64,000 nucleotides of DNA, from NCBI GenBank assembly GCA_963761615.1, contig CAVXGU010000003.1:2294001-2358000 (forward strand), written 5' to 3'. Shown one piece after another: positions 18,522 through 27,018 of this stretch; within the stretch, counting starts at the first letter, position 1; each line of letters starts with the position of its first letter. This DNA is from CAVXGU01 sp963761615 (lineage in GTDB: Bacteria; Acidobacteriota; Vicinamibacteria; Vicinamibacterales; CAVVIG01). Made by a program: the position numbers and the translations under genes. The notes under the pieces were generated by a model that worked only from the letters and a program-made list of their open reading frames with translations, had not been told where the DNA came from and did not search any database.

Positions 18522-19423
18522 CTAGGTTCCATATTCCTTGAGGGCATCGAGGGCCGCGGCCCGGACCTTCATGCTCTGGTCCTCGCGGCTCAGCGTCTCG
18601 ATCGGCGCCCTCAGCGACGGCGCCTTCACCATGGCCGCCGCCTGAATCCCGCTGATCATCACATCCGATATGGGATCGACGTCTTCGTCCGGGCTCGCCT
18701 CCCGGGTCACGACCCCCTTCGAGATACGGACCGATCCAGCATCTGTCCCAGCACCGGCACGCCGTCGGCGTTGCCGTGCCGCGCGAGTGCGACCGCGGCG
18801 TTCCATCGAACGTCGGCGGTCTCGTCCCGGAGCGCCCTGCGCAGCGTTTCGAGTTGATCGTCGCCCGGCAGCGCGCCGAGCGCGTAGACCACCATCTTGC
18901 GGATGCCCGCATCGCCGTCGTCGTAGAGCGGCATCAAGTGGGTGGCGACCGTCGGGTCGTTCGACGAGCCCAGCGCCCAGATGGCGCTGATCTGCGTCTC
19001 GCTGTCGGGATCCTTCAACGCGGCGGTCAGATCGGTGATCGCGGCGGCCGGGAAGGGCGGATCCAGCCGCCCGATGGCCAGGGCCAGGTACCGGCGCACG
19101 CGCGGGTCGCCTCCGCCCTTCGATTCCTCGAACGCCTTGACCAGCGCGGGCGCCAGCGCATGGTCCCCACGCACCGACGGATCCGACATCATCCGCGACA
19201 GCTCGTAGGCCGCCGGCCAGCGCTGGCTCTCGCCTCCCGTCGCCACCTCCATCAGGTAGTCCTCGGGCGTCCGGTGGTCGGTCAGCAGGGAGCGGAAGCC
19301 GACGTACACCAGCACCGCGATGCCGACGACAGCCAACGGGATCAGGAAGAACTGGACGGCGAGAGCGGGGGCGGCGACGAGGGGATGTCGAGGCGATGAT
19401 TCGCGCTCGATGAGCTTTTCCAT
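18522..19423 (-). CDS. Membrane-anchored HEAT-repeat protein, one frameshift
   Basis: Probable assembly or accessory subunit of the bc-type complex; role inferred from position as first gene of its operon. About 300 residues: one membrane segment near 20-40, then HEAT-like repeats (for example SAIWALGSSNDPTVATHLMP and DVRWNAAVALARHG). The frame is broken near 18730; adding one base joins LGQMLDRS to VRISKGVVTREASPDEDV and restores a C-terminus ending in ALDALKEYGT. I chose the ATG at 19423 over a TTG at 19456, because the promoter would leave the TTG with almost no leader. No Shine-Dalgarno is obvious at either. Confidence 0.75.
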
Positions 19424-19467
19424 GAAGGCAGACGGCGCAGGCTCGGGCGATTCCAAAAGACGGGTAA

Positions 19468-19497
19468 GTTTTACTACGTAAGTCTTTTAACGGTCAA
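19468..19497 (-). promoter_or_regulatory. Candidate promoter of the bc-type complex operon
   Basis: Minus strand TTGACC (19497-19492), 18-bp spacer, TAAAAC (19473-19468), in the AT-rich gap between the ilvC terminator and the HEAT gene. It would give a leader of about 40 nt to the ATG at 19423. Confidence 0.45.
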
Positions 19498-19514
19498 GCT
19501 GAGCTGGCAGCAGC

Positions 19515-19557
19515 GGCCGGCGCGGAAGACGCGCAAAATGCGCGTCTTCCGCCGGCC
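19515..19557 (-). terminator. Strong hairpin downstream of ilvC
   Basis: 18-bp stem (GGCCGGC..GGAAGACGCGC against GCGCGTCTTCCGCCGGCC) with a 2-nt bulge and an AAAAT loop, 12 nt after the ilvC stop. It ends the ilv operon just before the bc-type complex promoter. There is no U-run. Confidence 0.7.
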
Positions 19558-19568
19558 AAATCGGAGGT

Positions 19569-20615
19569 TCAGCGACCGGTCGATGCGGCCGGCTGATCGG
19601 CACCGGCTTCCTGCTTGATGGTCACCGGCTTGAGGAACGGCATCATGGCCCGCAGCCGGGCCCCGACCTCTTCCAGGAGCTGGTGCTGCTCCTGGCGTCG
19701 CACTTCGTTGAACCAGGGGCGTCCGGCCGCGTGCTCGGCCATCCACTTGCGGGCGTATTCCCCACTCTGGATCTCGGCCAGCATCGCCTTCATGGCGGCC
19801 CGGGTCTGGTCGGTCACGACCCGGGGGCCACCGGTGTAGTCACCGTGCTCGGCCGTGTCGCTGACCGAGTACCGCATGTAGCTCAGGCCGCCCTGGTAGA
19901 TCAGGTCGACGATCAGCTTGAGCTCGTGACAGCACTCGAAGTAGGCGATCTCCGGCTGGTAGCCGGCGTCGACCAGCGTCTGGAAGCCGGCCTTGATGAG
20001 CGCGCTCACGCCGCCGCAGAGCACGGCCTGCTCGCCGAACAGATCCGTCTCGGTCTCTTCGGCGAAGGTCGTTTCCAGCACGCCGGCGCGCGTCACGCCA
20101 ATCGCCTTGGCGTAGGAGAGCGCGATGGCGAGGGCCTTGCCGGTGGCGTCCTGGTGCACCGCCACGAGGGCGGGCGTGCCCGCGCCCTCGACGTACAGCT
20201 CCCGTACGCGATGGCCGGGCGCCTTCGGCGCGATCATGGTCACGTCCACGTCCGGGCGCGGCTTGATGCCGCCGAAGCGGATGTTGAAGCCGTGCGCGAA
20301 CATCAGCATCTTGCCGGGAGCGAGGTTCGGCTCGATGGACTCGCGGTACAGATCCGCCTGTGCCGTATCCGGCGCGAGGATCATGATCACGTCGGCCCAC
20401 TTGGAGACCTCCGCCGGGTCGCCGACCACCAGCCCGTCGGCCTCCGCTTTCGCGCGCGACCGGCTGGTCTTCGGAAGACCGACGCGCACGTCCACGCCGC
20501 TGTCGCGCAGGTTCAGCGCGTGGGCGTGGCCCTGGGAGCCGTACCCGATGACCGCGACCTTCTTGCCTCGAATCACGGCCAGGTCGGCCGCATCGTCGTA
20601 GTAGATCTTCGCCAT
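19569..20615 (-). CDS. ilvC: Ketol-acid reductoisomerase
   Basis: Second common step of valine/leucine/isoleucine synthesis: isomerises and reduces acetolactate or acetohydroxybutyrate with NAD(P)H. 348 residues, class I length. Seen: the Rossmann loop GYGSQGHAHALNLRDSG near residue 24, MIAPKAPGHRVRELY, and the metal/substrate region ETETDLFGEQAVLCGG with YFECCHELKLIVDLIYQGG. The ATG at 20615 has GAGAGGA about 9 nt upstream. Last gene of the attenuator-controlled ilv operon, followed by a strong hairpin. An 88-nt spacer with inverted GGCGCC blocks separates it from ilvN. Confidence 0.97.
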   Translation of the reverse strand: MAKIYYDDAADLAVIRGKKVAVIGYGSQGHAHALNLRDSGVDVRVGLPKTSRSRAKAEADGLVVGDPAEVSKWADVIMILAPDTAQADLYRESIEPNLAPGKMLMFAHGFNIRFGGIKPRPDVDVTMIAPKAPGHRVRELYVEGAGTPALVAVHQDATGKALAIALSYAKAIGVTRAGVLETTFAEETETDLFGEQAVLCGGVSALIKAGFQTLVDAGYQPEIAYFECCHELKLIVDLIYQGGLSYMRYSVSDTAEHGDYTGGPRVVTDQTRAAMKAMLAEIQSGEYARKWMAEHAAGRPWFNEVRRQEQHQLLEEVGARLRAMMPFLKPVTIKQEAGADQPAASTGR

Positions 20616-20703
20616 TTGGAGTGTCCTCTCAGAATCGGGCCCCTGGTGTCGCGCACCAGGCGCCACGTGCCGGCGCCAGGGGCCCGGCGCCCGGCACCGT
20701 TGT

Positions 20704-21255
20704 CTACACCGACCCCCGGCTCGCGTCCGCCTGACCGGTCACCGCGACGGCGTCTGCGGCTTTGGGGGTGGGGGCCCGGCCGGCGCCCCGCGCCATCGAG
20801 ACGCGGCCGGTCCGCACCATCTCGATCAGGCCGTACGGACGCAGCACCTCGAGGAGGCTGTCGAGCTTGTCCTCGGTGCCGGTCGTTTCGATGATCATCG
20901 ACTCCGGGCTCACGTCGACGATGCGCGCGCGATAGACGTCGATGAGCTGCATCACGTGCGTCCGGGAGTCGCCCGCGGCCGCCACCTTGATGAGCGCGAG
21001 GTCGCGCGTGATGGCGGGCACGCTCGTCAGATTCTGCACGCGCCGCACCGGCACGAGCTTGTACAGATGCGCCTCGAGCCGACGGGCGCCGTAGTCGTCG
21101 GTGTCGACGACGATCGTCATCCGGGACATGCCGGCCGTCTCGGCGTGCCCCACGGTGAGGGACTCGATGTTGAACGCGCGGCGCCGGAAGAGCGACGCCA
21201 CGCGGTTGAGCACACCCGGCTCATCGTCCACGTAGACCGCGAAAGTGTACAGCAT
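20704..21255 (-). CDS. ilvN: Acetolactate synthase small (regulatory) subunit
   Basis: Regulatory subunit that raises acetolactate synthase activity and confers feedback inhibition by valine. 183 residues. Seen: an N-terminal ACT domain (FAVYVDDEPGVLNRVASLF, then FNIESLTVG) and the second half with RTHVMQLIDVYRARIVDVS. It starts 10 nt after the ilvB stop, as a coupled pair. The last ~25 residues are Ala/Arg-rich and not family-conserved. Confidence 0.95.
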   Translation of the reverse strand: MLYTFAVYVDDEPGVLNRVASLFRRRAFNIESLTVGHAETAGMSRMTIVVDTDDYGARRLEAHLYKLVPVRRVQNLTSVPAITRDLALIKVAAAGDSRTHVMQLIDVYRARIVDVSPESMIIETTGTEDKLDSLLEVLRPYGLIEMVRTGRVSMARGAGRAPTPKAADAVAVTGQADASRGSV

Positions 21256-21265
21256 AGGAACCCTG

Positions 21266-22973
21266 TCAGTCTGCCGCCGTTTCCACGATCGGCGACGGGC
21301 GCCGGATCATGTTGTGCAGGTCGGCCCCGGCCGGCACCATCGGGTACACCGAGTCCTCCTGCTCCACCTGGAAGTCGATGAGCGCGGCCCGGCCCGAGTG
21401 CCGCGCCGCCTCGACGGCCGCCGTCACCTCGCTCCGCCGGGTGACCGTCGCGCCCGCGATGCCGTACGCCTGCGCCAGCTTCGCGAAGTCGGGGCCGACG
21501 AGCGGCGTCGCCGCGTAGCGGCGCTGGTAGAAGAACTCCTGCCACTGCCGCACCATGCCCAGGTAGCCGTTGTTGATGATCGCGATGTTCACGTCGAGCT
21601 TTTCCTGGACGATCGTGGCAAGCTCGGGGCTGGTCATCTGGAACCCGCCGTCGCCCGCCACCACCCAGACCTCGGCGTCCGGGCACGCGACCTTGGCGCC
21701 AATCGCCGCCGGCAGGGCGAAGCCCATGGTGCCGAGGCCGCCCGACGTGATGAGCGACCGCGACGACTCGTGCTTGTAGTACCTGAGCCTCCCACATCTG
21801 GTGCTGGCCCACGTCGGTCACCACGACGGCGCGCCCGTCGGTGAGCCGCCAGAGATCGTTGATCACGTGCGCCGCGTAGAGGTGTCCGTTGTCGGGCAGC
21901 TTCTGGATGTCGCGTACGGCCGCGTCACCCTTGATGGCGTCGATGTGCTGGACCCACGCCGAGCGATCGCGGCGCTCCACCTGCGGCATCCACTCCGCCA
22001 CCGCGGTCCCCACGTCCTTCGCGATGGCCACGTCGACCCGGACGTTCTTGTTCAGCTCCGCGCGGTCGATGTCCACGTGGATCTTGCGCGCCGTGGGCGC
22101 GTAGGTCTTCAGGTTGCCGGTCACGCGATCGTCGAAGCGCATCCCGAGCGCGATGAGCAGGTCGGCCTCCTGGATCGCGTGGTTCACCCAGGCCTCGCCG
22201 TGCATGCCCATCATGCCGAGGTTCAGCGCGTGCGATGCCGGGATGCCGCCCAGGCCGAGGAGGGTGACGGCAATCGGAATCTGCGCCCGCTCGGCGAGAT
22301 CGAGCACCTGCCGCTCGGCGTGCGACAGCATCACGCCGTGGCCGGCGAGAATCACCGGCCGCTCGGCGGCGTTGATCAGGGCAATCGCCTCCCGCGGATC
22401 GCTGTCGCCGGGCAGCGCGTCGTCGCGCGCCTCCTCGAGGTGCGGCTCCGTCGCGGCCCAGTCGATCTCCGCCGACGCCTGCTGCGCGTCCTTCGTGATG
22501 TCGACGAGCACCGGCCCCGGCCGGCCCGACCGGGCGACCGCGAACGCCTCCCGCACGGTCGAGGCGACGTCCTCCGCCCGCGTCACCAGGTAGTTGTGCT
22601 TGGTGATCGGCAGCGTGATCCCGGTGATGTCGGTCTCCTGGAAGGCGTCCGATCCGATCAGCTTGCTGCCCACCTGACCGGTGATGCAGACGATGGGCGA
22701 CGAGTCCATCATCGCCGTGGCGATGCCGGTCACCATGTTGGTCGCGCCCGGCCCCGAGGTCGCGATCGCCACGCCGACCCGCCCGCTCGCGCGCGCGTAC
22801 CCGTCGGCCATGTGCGACGCGCCCTGCTCGTGCCGCACGAGAATGTGCCGGACCGGATAGGCCAGCATCGCGTCGTACGCCGGCAGGATGGCCCCGCCGG
22901 GATAGCCGAATACATCGGTCACGCCCTCGCGGACCAGCGCTTCCCACAACGCCTGCGCACCCGTCAGCTTCAT
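21266..22973 (-). CDS. ilvB: Acetolactate synthase large subunit, one frameshift
   Basis: ThDP- and FAD-dependent synthase: condenses two pyruvates, or pyruvate and 2-oxobutyrate. About 569 residues after repair, family length. Seen: MKLTGAQALWEALVREGV, the ThDP glutamate region RHEQGASHMADGYARASG, FQETDITGIT, and GDGGFQM plus NNGYLGMVRQWQ for ThDP-Mg binding. After DVGQHQMWEAQ the frame is lost; deleting one G near 21782-21783 gives YYKHESSRS and rejoins MGFALPAAIGAK. Upstream, the hairpin repeat at 22991-23181 forms the leader; AAGGAAAG lies about 14 nt before the ATG. Confidence 0.94.
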
Positions 22974-22990
22974 GGCTGTCTTCTTTCCTT

Positions 22991-23181
22991 ACTGGCGACG
23001 GGGCCCCACCCCCGCCGCGAACTTACGCCGACGCTCGTCCTCGGATCTCCAGGTCCTCGGACTCGCATGGCCGCAGGCGCTCAGCTTCTCTCACTGGCGC
23101 CACTCCCATCCCTGCCGCGGACTGACGCCGACGCCGTCGCCTCGGAGTGCCCTGTCCTCGGCTCGGCGTGGCCGCAGGCGC
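22991..23181 (-). repeat. Three-hairpin 5'-leader repeat, copy 2 (tandem, before ilvB)
   Basis: Two tandem units with a period of 102 bp (22991-23080 and 23093-23181). The first keeps the stem as GCGACGGGG/CCCCGCCGC with one A-C mismatch on this strand, which is a G-U pair in a minus-strand transcript; the second is more decayed but keeps GGCCGCAGGCGCT. The unit ends 17 nt before the ilvB ATG. The whole ilvB-ilvD gap is 22974-23319; in 23182-23319 I see nothing recognisable. Confidence 0.72.
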
Positions 23182-23319
23182 TCCTCGGCTCGACTTTGCC
23201 GTGACGTGCCCTGCACGATGCCCGACTAGCGTCTCCAGCACCGTGCTGCGAAGGCCCTCAGCCCCCCAAGCGTCAACGCCCAGCACCCGGTCGCGGCCGC
23301 GGGGTTCCAGGCTTCCAGC

Positions 23320-24975
23320 CTACCCGGTGACCGCCCCGGCCGACGCCGACGAAACGAGGCGGGCGTACTTCGCGAACACGCCGCCCGCGAAGCGCGGCGC
23401 CGGCGCCGTCCACGCCGCCAGGCGATCGCGCAGCTCCGCCTCCGGAATGTCCAGGTCGAGCCTCATCTTCTCCAGATCGATGACGATCGGATCGCCGTCG
23501 CGGACGGCCGCGATCGGCCCGCCGCGCGCCGCCTCCGGCGCCACGTGGCCGATCGCCAGGCCGTGCGTCGCGCCCGAGAAGCGGCCGTCGGTGATGAGCG
23601 CCACCGAGTCCAGGCCCGCGCCCACGATCGCCGCGGTCACGGCCAGCATCTCCCGCATGCCGGGTCCGCCGCTCGGCCCTTCGTAGCGGATCACGACGAC
23701 GTCGTTCGGCTTGATCGCCTGATGCTGGACGGCGTCGAACGCCGCCTCCTCGCTGTCGAACACACGTGCCGGCCCGCGGTGGTGGCGCCGCTCGGTCCCC
23801 GACAGCTTGACGACGGCGCCTTCCGGCGCGAGCGTCCCGGTGAGGACGACCGGCCCGCCGCGCGCCTTGAGCGGGTGCTCGTGGCGCGCGATGACCTGCT
23901 GGCCCGGCGTCTCGACCGCTCCCGCCGACTCCTCCGCCAGCGTCTTCCCCGTCACCGTCGTGACCGGGTTGAGCCACCCGCCCTCGGCCAGCCGCCGCGC
24001 GAACAGCGGGCTCCCGCCCGCCGCGTGCATGTCGGCGGCCACGAAGCGGCCCGACGGCTTGAGGTCGGCGAGCAGCGGAATCCGCGCGCCGACGGTGTTG
24101 AAGTCGTCGAGCGCGAGATCGACGCCGGCCTCGCGCGCAATCGCCAGCAGGTGCAGGACCGCATTGGTCGAGCCGCCGCTGGCGGCGACCGACGCGATCG
24201 CGTTCTCGAGCGCCGCGTGGGTGAGGATGTCGCGCGGCCGCAGTCCCTTCTGGGCCAGTCCCACGGCGAGCTCGCCCACCTGGCGCGCGACCTCGGCCTT
24301 GCGCGGATCGGTCGCCGGCACGCTGCCGCTCCCGAGCGCCGCGATGCCCAGGAACTCGCACGCCAGCGCCATCGTGTTGGCGGTGAACTGGCCGCCGCAC
24401 GCGCCCGCGCCGGGACAGGCCGCGTTCTCGAGCGAGCACAGATCGGCGTCGCTCATCCGCCCGGCGGCGTTGGCGCCGACCGCCTCGAAGACGTCCTGGA
24501 TCGTGACTTCGTGCCCGTGCCAGTGTCCCGGCGCGATCGACCCTCCGTAGAGCACCACGCCCGGCACGTTCAACCGCGCCAGCGCCATCACGCCGCCCGG
24601 AATCGTCTTGTCGCACCCGACGAGGACGACGACCGCGTCGAATCCGTTGCCGCGCGTCACCAGCTCGATCGAATCGGCGATCACCTCGCGGCTCACGAGC
24701 GACGCCTTCATGCCCTCGGTGCCCATCGTGATCCCGTCCGAGATCGACACCGTGTTGAACTCGAGCGGCGTCCCCCCGGCGGCCTTGATCCCGTTCTTGA
24801 CGTGCACCGCGAGATCCCGCAGGTGGAAGTTGCACGGCCCGATCTCGATCCAGGTGTTCGCGACGCCGATGAGCGGCTTCTTCAGATCGGCATCGGTCAG
24901 GCCGACGGCCTTCAGCATCGCGCGCGCGGGCGCGCGGCTGGGACCGGTGGTCAGCGGATTCGGCGGTATCGTCAT
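23320..24975 (-). CDS. ilvD: Dihydroxy-acid dehydratase
   Basis: Fe-S dehydratase that makes the 2-oxo acids leading to valine and isoleucine. 551 residues, family length. Seen: FNTVSISDGITMGTEGM, VLVGCDKTIPGGVMA with one cluster Cys, and ENAACPGAGACGGQFTANTM with two more, plus ASGGSTNAVLHLLAIA. The ATG at 24975 overlaps the pheA stop by 4 nt, so the two genes are translationally coupled. It is separated from ilvB by a 346-nt gap carrying the repeat, which could house an internal promoter or processing site. Confidence 0.97.
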   Translation of the reverse strand: MTIPPNPLTTGPSRAPARAMLKAVGLTDADLKKPLIGVANTWIEIGPCNFHLRDLAVHVKNGIKAAGGTPLEFNTVSISDGITMGTEGMKASLVSREVIADSIELVTRGNGFDAVVVLVGCDKTIPGGVMALARLNVPGVVLYGGSIAPGHWHGHEVTIQDVFEAVGANAAGRMSDADLCSLENAACPGAGACGGQFTANTMALACEFLGIAALGSGSVPATDPRKAEVARQVGELAVGLAQKGLRPRDILTHAALENAIASVAASGGSTNAVLHLLAIAREAGVDLALDDFNTVGARIPLLADLKPSGRFVAADMHAAGGSPLFARRLAEGGWLNPVTTVTGKTLAEESAGAVETPGQQVIARHEHPLKARGGPVVLTGTLAPEGAVVKLSGTERRHHRGPARVFDSEEAAFDAVQHQAIKPNDVVVIRYEGPSGGPGMREMLAVTAAIVGAGLDSVALITDGRFSGATHGLAIGHVAPEAARGGPIAAVRDGDPIVIDLEKMRLDLDIPEAELRDRLAAWTAPAPRFAGGVFAKYARLVSSASAGAVTG

Positions 24976-25826
24976 GTCACGACCTCGAAGGGATCCGACG
25001 GCTTGCGGTCGCGCGCCTTCCATTTCGCGTACGACCCGAGGATCCGGAGCATGGGGGCGAGCTCGGCCAGGTGCGTCAGCGCGCGGTCGCAGGCGAGCTC
25101 GTCGCGCGCCGCCGCCAGATCGACGTAGAACAGGTACTCCCACGGCCGGCCCGGAATCGGCCGCGACTCGAGCTTCGTCAGGTCCACGCCGCGCAGCGCG
25201 AACGCCGCCAGCGCCTTGAACAACGACCCGGGCTCGTTGGGGAGCGTGAACACGACGGACGTCTTGTCGGCGCGGGCCTCGCTCATCGGCGTCCGTCCCA
25301 CGACGATGAAGCGCGTCACGTTGTGATCGTAGTCCTGGATCCCGGCCGCGAGCGAGACGAGCCCGAACACCTCCCCGGCACGTGCCGAGGCAATCGCGGC
25401 CGCATCGGTCAGCCGCCCGTCGGCGATCATCTTCGCGCTGCCCGCCGTGTCGTAGGTCGCGATGATCTCCACGCCGCGCAGCTTCCGCAGGAACCGCTCG
25501 CACTGCGCCAGCCCCTGCGGGTGGGAGTACACCCGCCGCAGCCCGGCCGTGGTCGTGCCCGGCAGGGCGAGCAGATGGTGGACGACGGGCACCTCGACTT
25601 CGCCGACGATGGGCAGCTCGTGGGCGAGCAGCAGGTCGTAGTTGCGGTGGATGCTGCCGCCGATCGAGTTCTCGACCGGCAGCACGCCGTGGCTCAGCTG
25701 CCCCTCCTCGACGCCCAGGAACACATCGTCGAAGGCCTTGCAGGGCACCACCTCGACGTCGCCCGCTGCCAGGCGCGCGGCCGCCTCGCTGAATGCTCCC
25801 GGCTCGCCTTGATACCCAATCCGCAC
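24972..25826 (-). CDS. pheA: Prephenate dehydratase
   Basis: Converts prephenate to phenylpyruvate for phenylalanine synthesis. 284 residues: catalytic domain (GYQGEPGAFSEAAA; PVENSIGGSIHRNYDLL; NVTRFIVVGR) and a C-terminal ACT domain (VFTLPNEPGSLFKALAAFA; KLESRPIPGRPWEYLFYVD) for feedback by phenylalanine. There is no chorismate mutase domain. The start is a GTG at 25826 with GAGG 5 nt upstream. It is oddly the first structural gene of an ilv operon and lies directly behind a Val/Leu/Ile attenuator; only one Phe and one Trp codon occur in the leader, so its control seems tied to branched-chain amino acids. Confidence 0.95.
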   Translation of the reverse strand: MRIGYQGEPGAFSEAAARLAAGDVEVVPCKAFDDVFLGVEEGQLSHGVLPVENSIGGSIHRNYDLLLAHELPIVGEVEVPVVHHLLALPGTTTAGLRRVYSHPQGLAQCERFLRKLRGVEIIATYDTAGSAKMIADGRLTDAAAIASARAGEVFGLVSLAAGIQDYDHNVTRFIVVGRTPMSEARADKTSVVFTLPNEPGSLFKALAAFALRGVDLTKLESRPIPGRPWEYLFYVDLAAARDELACDRALTHLAELAPMLRILGSYAKWKARDRKPSDPFEVVT

Positions 25827-25851
25827 GTGCGCCTCGATCCTCGTCCCGCCC

Positions 25852-25932
25852 TCAAAGCAAAAGGGCCACCCTCCGTTCTTTCGGATGATGGCCCCTGAAC
25901 TGTCTCGCCGCGTCAGGTGGTCACATCATCCG
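25852..25932 (-). promoter_or_regulatory. Transcription attenuator of the pheA-ilvDBNC operon
   Basis: Minus strand, in order: region 2 CGGATGATG (25932-25924) overlapping the leader stop codon; a helper stem CCTGA/TCAGG (25917-25913, 25898-25894); region 3 CATCATCCG (25890-25882), a perfect 9-bp partner of region 2; then the terminator GGGCCATCATCCG-AAAGAA-CGGAGGGTGGCCC followed by TTTTGCTTT (to 25852). Region 1 in the Ile-Val codons (CATCGTC, 25950-25944) can pair with region 2. If ribosomes stall on Val/Leu/Ile codons, 2:3 forms and the operon is read; if they reach the stop, they cover region 2 and the terminator forms. Structure is seen; behaviour is inferred from the E. coli ilv systems. 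Confidence 0.85.
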
Positions 25933-26054
25933 CTCGCCCGGACGACGATGGGGACGACGCGAACGACCAGGACGCCGGCAACCGCCGCCCACACGCCCGC
26001 CGCCCGGCCGCGCGCGCGGCCTGCCGTCGACGGCGGACAGGTGTGGCAGAACAT
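25926..26054 (-). CDS. ilv operon leader peptide, Val/Leu/Ile-rich
   Basis: 42 codons from the ATG at 26054, or 22 from a GTG at 25994. Its last 22 residues hold nine Val, one Leu and one Ile, including the run GVLVVRVVPIVV, which recalls the VVVVRVVVVV of the E. coli ilvBN leader. The stop TGA (25928-25926) lies inside region 2 of the attenuator. The ATG follows the -10 box by 8 nt, so translation may start leaderless. The N-terminal half (MFCHTCPPSTAG) has no special bias. No stable product function is implied; its role is to time the ribosome. Confidence 0.78.
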   Translation of the reverse strand: MFCHTCPPSTAGRARGRAAGVWAAVAGVLVVRVVPIVVRASG

Positions 26055-26062
26055 CGCGAATG

Positions 26063-26092
26063 ATTAGAGCGCTCCGGCGCCCCCGCGGTCAA
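26063..26092 (-). promoter_or_regulatory. Promoter of the ilv leader-operon
   Basis: Minus strand TTGACC (26092-26087), 18-bp spacer, TCTAAT (26068-26063); each box matches consensus at five of six positions. The start point would fall at or just before the leader-peptide ATG. The remaining gap to dcd (26093-26197) holds a CCCGCGGCCGCGGG palindrome at 26176-26189 and nothing else I can name. Confidence 0.65.
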
Positions 26093-26197
26093 ATCGATTC
26101 TCCTTACGACGTTATAAGTCCTGCTAATCAAGATGCCGGCCGCCATAACTACCATCTATACCCTCGACCCGCCTCCCCGCGGCCGCGGGCGCTCCCC

Positions 26198-26752
26198 TCA
26201 GACGCGCGGGAGCGTGACGTCGAGCTGCGCCTGGTACTTGCCGTGCTTGTCGCGGTACGACGTCGCGCACGGCTCGTCGCTCTGGAAGAACAGCACCTGC
26301 GCGATGCCCTCGTTGGCGTAGATCTTCGCCGGCAGCGGCGTCGTGTTGGAGATCTCGAGCGTCGCCGTCCCCTCCCACTCCGGCTCGAACGGGGTGACGT
26401 TGACGATGATGCCGCAGCGCGCGTACGTGGACTTGCCGAGGCAGACCGTCAGCACGTCGCGCGGGATGCGGAAGTACTCCACCGTCCGCGCCAGGGCGAA
26501 CGAGTTCGGCGGCACGATGCAGGCATCGCTCTTGAGATCCACGAACGACCGCGGATCGAAGGCCTTCGGGTCGATCACGGTGGTGTTGATGTTCGTGAAC
26601 ACCTTGAACTCGTCGGCCACTCGCACGTCGTAGCCGTAGGACGAGAGGCCGTACGAGACGACGCCGCTGCGCACCTGGTTCTCGACGAACGGGTCGATCA
26701 TCCGGTGCTCGAGCGCCATGCGCTTGATCCACGTGTCGGGTTTGATGGCCAT
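26198..26752 (-). CDS. dcd: dCTP deaminase
   Basis: Deaminates dCTP to dUTP for dTTP synthesis. 184 residues, family length. Seen: SGVVSYGLSSYGYDVRVADEF near the N-terminus, LARTVEYFRIPRDVL, LGKSTYARCGI, and NVTPFEPEWEGTATLEISN with the catalytic Glu. It lies 12 nt after the DUF2905 gene and ends the sucC-to-dcd run. Whether it also acts as a dUTPase cannot be told from this sequence. Confidence 0.95.
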   Translation of the reverse strand: MAIKPDTWIKRMALEHRMIDPFVENQVRSGVVSYGLSSYGYDVRVADEFKVFTNINTTVIDPKAFDPRSFVDLKSDACIVPPNSFALARTVEYFRIPRDVLTVCLGKSTYARCGIIVNVTPFEPEWEGTATLEISNTTPLPAKIYANEGIAQVLFFQSDEPCATSYRDKHGKYQAQLDVTLPRV

Positions 26753-26764
26753 AGGTCCGCCGCC

Positions 26765-26959
26765 TCACCGGCGGAAGAATGCGACGAGCAGCGTCAGGAC
26801 GATGCTCAGCAGGATCGACGTCGCCAGGGGGAACGCGAAGGTCACGTTGCCGCGGCGGATCACGAAGTCGCCCGGCAGCCGTCCCAACGGGACGCCGAGC
26901 ATCATCAGCAGGCCGATGCCGGCGACCGCGAGCCCGATCAGGACGAGCAGTCTGCCCAT
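26765..26959 (-). CDS. DUF2905 small membrane protein
   Basis: 64 residues, two predicted membrane segments (about 3-22 and 44-61). The middle reads GRLPGDFVIRRGNVTFAFP and the end TSILLSIVLTLLVAFFRR, the signature of the DUF2905 family. Its function is unknown. It lies between ndk and dcd, 59 nt and 12 nt away; the ndk side is a low-complexity GTGCCG-rich spacer. Confidence 0.88.
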   Translation of the reverse strand: MGRLLVLIGLAVAGIGLLMMLGVPLGRLPGDFVIRRGNVTFAFPLATSILLSIVLTLLVAFFRR

Positions 26960-27018
26960 ACCCCTCTTCAACGCGCCACGCGCCGGGCCCCGCGTGCCGC
27001 GTGCCGGTGCCGGTGCCC

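Noticed and set aside
25885..26155. Other open frames over the attenuator
   Set aside because: They are Arg-rich frames overlapping the leader peptide; only the frame ending at 25926 has the Val/Leu/Ile bias and the stop in region 2.
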